Source: DASYTH01 sp035712165 (GTDB taxonomy: Bacteria > Actinomycetota > Actinomycetes > Mycobacteriales > Pseudonocardiaceae). Taken from it: 5,391 nucleotides of DNA. Position numbers and translations under genes: made by a program. The notes beneath the pieces were generated by a model. That model saw nothing but the letters and a program-made list of their open reading frames with translations. It was not told the DNA's origin and searched no databases. Positions 1 to 5,391 of this stretch are shown piece after piece (within the stretch, counting starts at the first letter, position 1; each line of letters starts with the position of its first letter). The stretch lies in assembly GCF_035712165.1 (NCBI RefSeq), contig NZ_DASTBH010000235.1, positions 1 to 5,391 of the forward strand, given 5' to 3'.

Positions 1-288
1 GACATCGACGCCGAGCACGCCCGGCGGATCGGGCTGGTCAACCACGTGCACCCGGACCAGGAGGCGACCCTGGCCGCGGCCCGGGCCCTGGCCGCCGAGA
101 TCGCCGGCAACGCGCCGCTGGTGGTGCAGGGGATCAAGGACGTGCTGAACCACGACCGCGAGGCCGACGTGGCCGCCGGGTTGCGCTACGTGGGCGCCTG
201 GAACGCCGCGTTCCTGCCCAGCCGGGATCTCGGCGAGGCGGTGCAGGCCTTCCTGGAGCGGCGTCCGCCGGAGTTCACCGGCGAGTAG
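1..288 (+). CDS. Crotonase-superfamily enzyme, C-terminal part (dienoyl-CoA isomerase-like)
   Basis: This is the 3' end of a gene that begins left of the window. Frame 1 is open from the first base and stops at TAG 286-288, giving 95 visible residues. The segment has the usual crotonase C-terminus: an ARRIGLVNHV stretch, an amphipathic helix rich in Ala/Leu, a conserved Lys in VQGIKDVL, then LPSRDLGEAVQAFLERRPP and a short tail. The run RYVGAWNAAFLPSRDL resembles, from memory, the YVASWN...QTQDL segment of ECH1-type delta(3,5)-delta(2,4)-dienoyl-CoA isomerases, more than plain enoyl-CoA hydratases. Those enzymes shift double bonds in dienoyl-CoAs during beta-oxidation of unsaturated fatty acids in the cytosol. 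The oxyanion-hole residues and catalytic acidic residues lie upstream, so the exact reaction cannot be decided here. The superfamily call is secure; the subfamily is inference. Confidence 0.88.
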   Translation, partial: DIDAEHARRIGLVNHVHPDQEATLAAARALAAEIAGNAPLVVQGIKDVLNHDREADVAAGLRYVGAWNAAFLPSRDLGEAVQAFLERRPPEFTGE

Positions 289-289
289 G

Positions 290-685
290 TCACCAGAGCA
301 GGCCGCGGCCGAGCATCTGCGGGACGGTGAGGTCGCTCAGCGCGAAGGCGGTGAACGGGCCGAACAGCAGCAGCACCGTCCCGGTCCAGAACGCGGCCGC
401 GGCCCGCCCGGTGAGCCCCCAGCGGCGACGCAGCAGCCGGTTCACGGCGACGGCGGCGACGGCCAGCGGAACGGCGGTGATCAGGATGACGAACACGCCG
501 ACGTCGGCCTCGCCGTCGCGAAAGGGGGAGGACACCGTGCCCCACACCGTTGCCCGCACGTAGTAGCTGTACACGACGACCAGCAGCAGCGGGAACGCCA
601 ACAGGTAGCCGATCGCCAGGTTGGTCAGCAGCCAGGCCAGTGCCACGCGACCGCGCCTGGCTGTGGTCGCCGTCCGCTCCGGCAC
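290..685 (-). CDS. Small three-helix membrane protein of unknown function
   Basis: The protein has 131 residues. The GTG start at 685-683 is chosen because GGGAGG (698-693) sits 7 bases upstream; the open frame runs further upstream, but that part overlaps the preceding gene. Residues 1-14 are short and basic (RTATTARRGR). Predicted helices are at about 15-40 (VALAWLLTNLAIGYLLAF...), 62-82 (VGVFVILITAVPLAVAAVAV) and 96-116 (AAAFWTGTVLLLFGPFTAFA). An RLLRRRWG stretch at 83-90 follows helix 2 and suggests that this loop is cytoplasmic. The loop between helices 1 and 2 (about 41-61) holds the motif SSPFRDGEAD and would then lie outside. I do not recognise a family. It follows the exported wall protein by 46 bases on the same strand, so co-transcription is likely. 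Its stop lies one base from the stop of the convergent crotonase gene. A role near the envelope is inference from context only. Confidence 0.78.
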   Translation of the reverse strand: MPERTATTARRGRVALAWLLTNLAIGYLLAFPLLLVVVYSYYVRATVWGTVSSPFRDGEADVGVFVILITAVPLAVAAVAVNRLLRRRWGLTGRAAAAFWTGTVLLLFGPFTAFALSDLTVPQMLGRGLLW

Positions 686-692
686 CGACTGA

Positions 693-698
693 CCTCCC
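693..698 (-). promoter_or_regulatory. Ribosome binding site of the small membrane protein
   Basis: GGGAGG on the minus strand lies 7 bases before the GTG at 685-683. It decides the start of the 131-residue gene, whose frame otherwise stays open well into the upstream gene. Confidence 0.7.
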
Positions 699-699
699 G

Positions 700-720
700 G
701 GCCGGCATTGCAACCCGGCC
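700..720 (-). other. Intercistronic hairpin just before the Shine-Dalgarno site
   Basis: On the minus strand GGCCGG (720-715) and CCGGCC (705-700) can pair around a 9-base loop. The stem ends one base before the Shine-Dalgarno GGGAGG of the downstream gene. It is short and has no T-run, so it is more likely a modest mRNA structure, such as a stability or expression-tuning element between the two genes, than a terminator. It may also be chance in DNA this GC-rich. Confidence 0.3.
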
Positions 721-731
721 ACACCGCGACA

Positions 732-3215
732 CTAGCGCAGCGCAGCGTTGTGCCCTTCGAAAACCCGGTAGGTGCCGAGCAGTTCGGCCCCGTAGTGGTC
801 GGCGTCCGGCCCGGTCCCGTTGTAGCGGGCGAAGATCCGGCGGAGCTCGTCGTCGGTGTAGTTGAGCCGCAGACCGCCGATGCCCACCGCGGCGGCGCCC
901 TCGAACAGCACCACCGGGACGGTGGCGATGTTGTCGTTGCCGTCGTCGTGCAGGCCGTTCCACACCTGGTAGACGACATGCCAGTCGGAGCCGACCAGCG
1001 GACTGCCGGTGATCAGACCCTGGCCGAGGGCCCAGTTGCGGGCCCGGATCGCGGTCGCGGCGAAGATCTGCGCGATCCCGGTGCTGGCGTCCTCCTGCCC
1101 GCCGACCGGCGGCGTCGGCGCGGGACCGACCGGCACCCGTTGCCAGGCCTCGTAGGCGATCTTGTAGGCGTACCAGGACACCACCAGCCCGTCGGCCACG
1201 TCGTCCAGCGGCGTCTGCTTCCAGTACTCCCAGAACACCTCGGCCTGGATCAGCGCCTTGCGCACCCCGAACGAGCGGCTGAGGTTGGTGATCAGCTCGT
1301 CGTAGGCGACGACCACGTCGACCGACTCGGCGACGGAGTGCTTGAGCCCGGTCTTGTTGGAGGTGACGGTCTCGGCGTAGGCCTCCAGGTCGGTGGTCAG
1401 CGCCGGTTTGCGGTCGACGTTGAAGTAGTTGTCCGGCGCGTCGGCGGGGGTGGGCCGGGCGACCACCTCGGACTGGCCGGAGTCGCGTCCGCTGTAGATG
1501 TTGTTGTCGATCTGAATGCCACTCGCACCGGAGCCCACGGTGATCGTGGCGATCTGGTCGTAGGCCCAGTTGCGGGGCATCGAGAAACCCAGGTTGCCGC
1601 TGAACCCGGTGGACATGTCGGAGACGAAGCTGGTCTCGGTCAGTCCTTCGTTGAACAGCCGGGTGCACACGTTACGAGCGCCGTACACCCCGATGCGGTA
1701 GGCGTTGCCATACAGGTTCATGGCCCGCTTCAGCGCCCGGAAGTGCGGGATGATCTTTTCGGTGATCTCCTTGTCCAGCGCGTCGAAGTCGACGGCGAAG
1801 TAGATCGTGGTGCCGCGCAGGAAGCCGTAGCCGGTCGCGGCGGACAGTGCCAGGCTCGCGTCCCGCGCCCCCTGCTGCTCGTTGAAGTAGCCGGCGCTAC
1901 CGCCGTAGGTCTGGAAGATGGGGAACACCCGCATTCCGGCGCCGAAGATCGCGGCCAGCTCACCTGGCTTGATCTTCTTGTCCAGGGTGCCGCCCGGCAC
2001 GTTGGACAGGTATCGCCCGGCCACCCGGTAGCCGGCCGAGAACAGCGCCCCGGCCCGGGCGGCGGTGATCTCGGTGATGCAGTCGCAGGCGGCTCCGCGC
2101 CGGTCCGGGTCACCGTTGCTGACCAGCAGCGAGCACCAGGTCTGGTAGTCGCCGGTGCCGTTGACCGGCAGCCCGACGAACTCCTGGAAGCTCGTCACCT
2201 GGTCGCGCACGGTCGCCGTGAAGTTCCCGTCGAACGGGATCTCGTACCGGTTGAAGATCATGCCGGCCTGGAACAGCCGGACGTACACCGAGGTGCCGGT
2301 GTCCGCGGCACCGACGGTCAACCTCGGTCTGGCCCGCAACGTGGCGCGGGTCCCGGGTCCGAAGGTGCCGTTGGCGCCGGGCACCCCCATCTCGATCTGC
2401 AACGCCCAGATGAGCGCCTTGGCCACGTCGCGGGAGCCGTGGCCGTCGGCGGGGATGATGGAGAACCAGGACTGGGCGTAGTAGGTCCGGTTCATCCACT
2501 GCTGCACCGAGCGCACGGTGGTGGAGCCGTTCTCCACCACCACGTAGGCGTCCATGGTGAGCAGTGCCTTGAACTCCTTGGGGGCCAACGTTCTGCGCTC
2601 GTCGGTGAAACCCATGTCGCGGCGCATCCTCAGCACCCAGTCGCCGGTCGTCTCGCCGTAGTTTCCGGAGAGCTGGTCGCCCCAGTAGCCCTTGCAGTAC
2701 TGTCCACACTGGACTATCCGGACGATGTTCGTCGGCGCGCCCGGCCCGATCTCGCCGAACTGTCTGGTGAGCTCGGCCAGTGTGGCCGGACCGAAGGTGT
2801 CGGACAGCCTGTCGGCTGGTATTCCGAGCTCGATCTGCAGCGCCCGGGTCAGGGCGTACATGGTCTCCCAGCCCGTGTGGCCGTCCTCCGGCGCTCGGTT
2901 GAATCCGGGCTTGCCTCCGTAGACGGCGTTGACCCACTCCTGGGCGTGCCGCACCCACTCGTCCTCCAGCGGGCCGATGAAGCCGGGGCCGACCGAGTTC
3001 GCCCGGAACAGCCGCTCCTCGCCGCGCAACTGCTCCAGCTCCGGCCTCGGCTGCGGCACCCCGGCGGCGGAGTCCGGCGGCGGCTTGATCTGGTCCGGCG
3101 GCGCGGCAACGGCCGGCGCGGCCAGCACCGTGGTCACCCCGGCCGCGCCCGCGGACGCTCCCATCAGCTTGAGCGCGCCCCGGCGCGGCAGCAGTGCCCT
3201 CGGCCAAACCCCCAT
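732..3215 (-). CDS. Tat-exported modular cell-wall hydrolase: four PG-binding-like modules, DUF1906 domain, C-terminal lysozyme-like domain
   Basis: The protein has 827 residues. The ATG at 3215-3213 is chosen for GGAGGAG 6 bases upstream and because it yields a clean Tat signal: PRRGALKLMG (twin Arg 11-12), hydrophobic 18-33, AVA cleavage site at 35-37. A Pro-rich linker follows (38-58). Residues 88-368 hold two copies of an about 140-residue unit, each with two peptidoglycan-binding-like modules; modules 1 and 3 share xxWxN...DGH...ALQIExG.P...TFGP.T. Residues 375-580 match the DUF1906/Rv2525c-like glycoside-hydrolase-like family: D378, AGRYLSN 399-405, IYFAVDFD 471-478, GVYG 509-512, IQIDNN 567-572. 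Rv2525c of M. tuberculosis is Tat-exported with a GH25-like barrel. Residues about 625-820 look lysozyme/lytic-transglycosylase-like: ALIQAEVFWE 654-663, STGIAQIFAATA 711-722, ARYNGTG 796-802, Y808. Six cysteines (170, 174, 361, 377, 379, 517) lie in the exported part. Expected role: binding and possibly cleaving murein outside the membrane. Activity is inference; modularity is seen directly. Confidence 0.85.
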   Translation of the reverse strand: MGVWPRALLPRRGALKLMGASAGAAGVTTVLAAPAVAAPPDQIKPPPDSAAGVPQPRPELEQLRGEERLFRANSVGPGFIGPLEDEWVRHAQEWVNAVYGGKPGFNRAPEDGHTGWETMYALTRALQIELGIPADRLSDTFGPATLAELTRQFGEIGPGAPTNIVRIVQCGQYCKGYWGDQLSGNYGETTGDWVLRMRRDMGFTDERRTLAPKEFKALLTMDAYVVVENGSTTVRSVQQWMNRTYYAQSWFSIIPADGHGSRDVAKALIWALQIEMGVPGANGTFGPGTRATLRARPRLTVGAADTGTSVYVRLFQAGMIFNRYEIPFDGNFTATVRDQVTSFQEFVGLPVNGTGDYQTWCSLLVSNGDPDRRGAACDCITEITAARAGALFSAGYRVAGRYLSNVPGGTLDKKIKPGELAAIFGAGMRVFPIFQTYGGSAGYFNEQQGARDASLALSAATGYGFLRGTTIYFAVDFDALDKEITEKIIPHFRALKRAMNLYGNAYRIGVYGARNVCTRLFNEGLTETSFVSDMSTGFSGNLGFSMPRNWAYDQIATITVGSGASGIQIDNNIYSGRDSGQSEVVARPTPADAPDNYFNVDRKPALTTDLEAYAETVTSNKTGLKHSVAESVDVVVAYDELITNLSRSFGVRKALIQAEVFWEYWKQTPLDDVADGLVVSWYAYKIAYEAWQRVPVGPAPTPPVGGQEDASTGIAQIFAATAIRARNWALGQGLITGSPLVGSDWHVVYQVWNGLHDDGNDNIATVPVVLFEGAAAVGIGGLRLNYTDDELRRIFARYNGTGPDADHYGAELLGTYRVFEGHNAALR
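2112..2954 (-). repeat. Protein-level tandem duplication: two A-B pairs of peptidoglycan-binding-like modules
   Basis: This part of the wall-hydrolase gene encodes residues 88-368. Unit 1 is A1 (about 88-152) and B1 (163-224); unit 2 is A2 (234-294) and B2 (308-368). A1 and A2 align over WVNAVY/WMNRTY, EDGHTG/ADGHGS, ALQIELGIP/ALQIEMGVP and TFGPATLAEL/TFGPGTRATL. B1 and B2 align more weakly over NIVRIVQCGQ/VYVRLFQAGM, the GNYGETTGDWV/GNFTATVRDQV region, and the MGFTDERR/VGLPVNGT turn. The copies have diverged at DNA level, so this is an old duplication and not a recent one. Confidence 0.6.
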
Positions 3216-3221
3216 CGCGAT

Positions 3222-3228
3222 CTCCTCC
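3222..3228 (-). promoter_or_regulatory. Ribosome binding site of the wall hydrolase
   Basis: GGAGGAG on the minus strand lies 6 bases before the ATG at 3215-3213. It decides between this start and an in-frame ATG 27 bases further upstream (3242-3240), which has no comparable site and would put MFARLEEIA in front of the Tat signal. Confidence 0.75.
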
Positions 3229-3352
3229 AGGCGTGCGAACATCGCATGTGTCCGGTGTGATTTCCCCAGCGCGCCAACGATGCGCGAACCGTAACACCGG
3301 CCAGGACAGCGGGCGCCGTTCTCCACGGAGTCTTCACAAACTCAGCACACGG
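3229..3352 (-). promoter_or_regulatory. Leader/promoter region of the wall hydrolase with nested inverted repeats
   Basis: This is the only non-coding DNA between the upstream terminator and the hydrolase Shine-Dalgarno site, so its promoter should lie here. I see no convincing -35/-10 pair; TACGGT (3293-3288) fits TAnnnT but lacks a clear partner. On the minus strand CCGGTGT (3300-3294) can pair with ACACCGG (3258-3252), enclosing CGCGC (3286-3282) and GCGCG (3274-3270) around a 7-base loop. This could be a folded leader or an operator-like dyad. No known riboswitch class is recognisable. Confidence 0.35.
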
Positions 3353-3389
3353 CAACGGGGCTGGACCGCGAACCGGTCCAGCCCCGTTG
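3353..3389 (-). terminator. Strong hairpin terminator downstream of the MMPL transporter
   Basis: A perfect 16-bp inverted repeat (3353-3368 with 3374-3389) encloses the 5-base loop 3369-3373. The arm reads CAACGGGGCTGGACCG on the plus strand. It begins 12 bases after the transporter stop codon. On the minus strand no T-run follows directly; a TTTGTG occurs about 12 bases later. Terminators without a U-tract are common in high-GC actinobacteria. It separates the transporter from the hydrolase gene although both are on the same strand. Confidence 0.8.
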
Positions 3390-3401
3390 TGGTCGCCTGG
3401 G

Positions 3402-5391
3402 TCAGCCGACCGGCTCGAGCTGCCTGGGCTCGGCCGCCGCGCCTGCCGGCGGGACGGTCTCACCCCGGCGGCGCAGGAACCGCGGCGTCCACCAGTTGGC
3501 CCGGCCCAGCACGCCCATCATGGCGGGCAGCACGACCGCCCGGATCAGCGTCGCGTCGATCAGGATGGCCGTGGCCAACCCGACACCGAGCTGCTTCATG
3601 TCGATCGTGCTCAGCGTGGCGAAGATCGAGAACACCCCGATCATGACGGCCGCCGCACTGGTCACCACGCCGGCCGAGCGGGTGATCCCGGTGGCGATCG
3701 CGGTGCGGGTGTCGGCTCCGGCCGCGGCCGTCTCCCGGATCCGGCTCACCACGAACACGTGGTAGTCCATCGACAGGCCGAACAGCGTGACGAACAGGAT
3801 CACCGGGAGCCAGGCGACGATGCCGCCGGTGGAGGTGAAGCCGAGCAGGCCTTCCGCCCAGGTGTGCTGGAACACCAGGACCAGCACTCCGTATGCCGCT
3901 CCGGCGGAGAGCAGGTTCAGCCCGATCGCGCTCAGCGCGATCACCGGCGCCCGGAACGCCCACAGCATCACCAGGAACGTCAGCAGCAGCACGAACCCCA
4001 TCACCCAGGGCAGTGCGTCGTTCATCGTGTCGATGAAGTCGTTCTCGCCCGCGGTCTGCCCGCTGACCGCGAACTCCACGCCCGCCACCGTGCCGAGCGT
4101 CTGCGGCAGGATCTCGGTGCGCAGCTTGGCCAGCGAGTCGTCGGCGGCCTGGCTGCCGGCGTCGTCCGGAATGCCGGCCCGCACCACGAAGATCCGGCCG
4201 CCCGCGGCCTCGTCCACCCGCGGCGCCTGGTCGTACGCGAAGCTGTCGTCGGCGGCCAGCCGGCCCAGCAGGTCGTCCACCGCGGCCCGCCCGGCGGCGG
4301 TCTGGTCGGCCGGCACCCGGACCGCGATCGAGTGCGCGCCGCCGGTGCTGGGGAACGCATCGGTCATCCGGTCGTAGGACTGCATGATCGAGATGGAGCG
4401 CGGCAGGTCCGCCTCGGTCGGCGCGTTGAGCTTCATGCCGAACGCCGGGATCGCCAGGGCCACCAGCGCGGCGCCGGAGATCAGCAGGGTCAGGCCCGGG
4501 CGACGCAGGCTCGGCTTCAGCACCGCGCGCCAGAACCGGGGCTCGCCACCGGGACGCATGGACAGCCGCCACAGCACCGGAACCCGCGGCCGGTCGACCC
4601 ACCGGCCGAGCTTGGCCAGCAGTGCGGGCAGCACGGTGATCGAGCCGATCATCGCGGCCAGCACCACCAGGATCGTGCCGACGGCGATCGAGGAGAACAC
4701 GATGTCGTTGACCACGAACATGCCGGCCATGGCGACCGCGACGGCGATCCCGGAGACCACGATCGCGTGCCCGGAGGTGGCGGCGGCGATCTCCACCGCG
4801 TCCACGTGGCCGGCGCCCTTGGCCCGTTCCTCACGTTCTCGCCGCACGTAGAACAGGGAGTAGTCCACCCCGACCGCCATGCCGATCAGCAGGATCATGC
4901 TCGAGGTGTTGTCGGTCGCCGGGATCAGGTGGGACACCAGCGCGGACAGACCGAGCGCCGTGCCCACCGCGGACATCGCCAGCAGCACCGGGATCCCGGC
5001 GGCGATCAGCGCGCCGAACACCAGCAGCATGATGATCAGGGTCACCGGGATGCTGATCAGCTCGGCCTTCTGGAAGTCCTTGCCCAGCGTCTCGGACAGC
5101 GCCTTGTCCAGCGACGCCCCGCCGACCTCCTCGATGCGCAGGTCGGGGTAGCGCTGCTGCACCGACGCGGTGGTGTCCAGCAGCGGCTGGATCCGCTCCT
5201 CGGCGGTGTGCGGGTCACCGGTCATCTCCACGTTGACCAGAACCGCGGTGCCCTTGGGCGAGGGGAGCGCCTCGCTGACCTCGCCGACCTGGGACAGCCC
5301 CGACATGCTGGCCCGCACGTCGGCCGCCGCGGCCTGGGCCCGGGCGCTGTCCAGGTTGCCCTCCCGGGCGGTGATCAGCACGTTCTCCGAC
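3402..5391 (-). CDS. MMPL-family (RND-type) membrane transporter, N-terminus missing
   Basis: The frame is open to the right edge, so the true start lies outside; 662 complete residues are visible, ending at TGA 3404-3402. Numbering here starts at the Val codon 5381-5379. Residues 1-105 are most of the first extracytoplasmic porter domain. Helices TM2-TM6 follow at about 108-128, 131-150, 161-180, 205-225 and 231-255, TM7 at 296-315, the second porter domain at 316-455, and TM8-TM12 at 457-620. The two proton-relay Asp-Tyr pairs of MMPL proteins are present: GMAVGVDYSLFYVRRERE (D173-Y174, TM4) and FGLSMDYHVFVVSRIRE (D539-Y540, TM10). About 50-80 residues, including TM1, should be missing. The expected full length (about 720-750) is shorter than mycobacterial lipid-transporting MmpLs and fits the generic actinobacterial group that includes ActII-3/YdfJ-like proteins. 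It would use the proton gradient to export a lipid or small molecule; the substrate cannot be told. Confidence 0.93.
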   Translation of the reverse strand, partial: SENVLITAREGNLDSARAQAAAADVRASMSGLSQVGEVSEALPSPKGTAVLVNVEMTGDPHTAEERIQPLLDTTASVQQRYPDLRIEEVGGASLDKALSETLGKDFQKAELISIPVTLIIMLLVFGALIAAGIPVLLAMSAVGTALGLSALVSHLIPATDNTSSMILLIGMAVGVDYSLFYVRREREERAKGAGHVDAVEIAAATSGHAIVVSGIAVAVAMAGMFVVNDIVFSSIAVGTILVVLAAMIGSITVLPALLAKLGRWVDRPRVPVLWRLSMRPGGEPRFWRAVLKPSLRRPGLTLLISGAALVALAIPAFGMKLNAPTEADLPRSISIMQSYDRMTDAFPSTGGAHSIAVRVPADQTAAGRAAVDDLLGRLAADDSFAYDQAPRVDEAAGGRIFVVRAGIPDDAGSQAADDSLAKLRTEILPQTLGTVAGVEFAVSGQTAGENDFIDTMNDALPWVMGFVLLLTFLVMLWAFRAPVIALSAIGLNLLSAGAAYGVLVLVFQHTWAEGLLGFTSTGGIVAWLPVILFVTLFGLSMDYHVFVVSRIRETAAAGADTRTAIATGITRSAGVVTSAAAVMIGVFSIFATLSTIDMKQLGVGLATAILIDATLIRAVVLPAMMGVLGRANWWTPRFLRRRGETVPPAGAAAEPRQLEPVG

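Noticed and set aside
686..979. N-terminal extension of the small membrane protein up to 979.
   Set aside because: This part overlaps the end of the hydrolase gene and its translation is a Thr/Ser/Pro/Arg-rich shadow. The GTG at 685 with GGGAGG upstream explains the real start.
625..1668. A 347-codon minus-strand frame overlapping the 3' half of the hydrolase gene.
   Set aside because: Arg/Gln/Gly-rich shadow translation with no recognisable motif, lying inside the clear DUF1906 and lysozyme-like coding frame.
708..3260. An 850-codon open frame on the plus strand opposite the wall hydrolase.
   Set aside because: Its translation is low-complexity, rich in Gly, Val, Arg, Asp and His, with no domain signal. 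It is the expected mirror frame of a long GC-rich gene whose minus-strand frame has a signal peptide, domains and a Shine-Dalgarno site.
3230..3270. A possible SigR/ECF-like promoter, GGAAAT (3265-3260) followed by GTT (3240-3238).
   Set aside because: The spacer is 19 bases, and transcription would start within or next to the Shine-Dalgarno site, leaving no usable leader.
3216..3326. A longer hydrolase start at 3326 or at the ATG 3242-3240.
   Set aside because: Neither has a good Shine-Dalgarno site, and both place extra residues before the twin-arginine signal. The ATG at 3215 has GGAGGAG at proper spacing.
3229..3352. A c-di-AMP (ydaO-type) riboswitch before a wall hydrolase, as seen for some actinobacterial rpf genes.
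   Set aside because: The leader is short and I could not find the conserved core elements of that riboswitch class.
3460..4602. A 380-codon minus-strand frame inside the transporter gene.
   Set aside because: Arg/Gly/Asp-rich shadow of the MMPL frame. The MMPL frame has the helices and both Asp-Tyr pairs.

Overview
The window is uniformly GC-rich (by eye near 70%), with G/C-ending codons, GTG starts and strong Shine-Dalgarno sites. It carries a Tat-exported DUF1906 cell-wall protein and an MMPL transporter. This points to a high-GC actinobacterium, perhaps a Pseudonocardiales-type genome (Amycolatopsis, Saccharopolyspora and relatives). The genus is inference; no marker gene is present. There are no RNA genes, CRISPR arrays, insertion sequences or attachment sites.

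Layout, left to right. (1) 1-288, plus strand: the last 95 residues of a crotonase-superfamily enzyme, most like delta(3,5)-delta(2,4)-dienoyl-CoA isomerase. (2) 290-685, minus strand: a 131-residue unknown protein with three predicted membrane helices, ending tail to tail with the crotonase gene, one base apart. (3) 732-3215, minus strand: the centrepiece, an 827-residue Tat-exported modular protein. It has a duplicated A-B-A-B set of peptidoglycan-binding-like modules, a DUF1906/Rv2525c-type glycoside-hydrolase-like domain, and a C-terminal region that I read as a lysozyme/lytic-transglycosylase-like domain. (4) 3216-3401: a leader/promoter region and a strong 16-bp hairpin that probably terminates the upstream gene. 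(5) 3402-5391, minus strand: an MMPL-family (RND-type) membrane transporter whose N-terminus lies outside the window.

Working model. The MMPL gene is closed off by its own hairpin terminator. The exported wall protein then starts a new transcript, followed 46 bases later by the small membrane protein, which has its own Shine-Dalgarno site. Those two genes look like an operon for a cell-envelope task: a secreted murein-binding and probably murein-cleaving enzyme with a membrane partner of unknown role. The crotonase gene belongs to a separate fatty-acid oxidation unit running in from the left. The most unusual object is the multi-module wall protein, which may carry two glycosidase-type domains on one chain.
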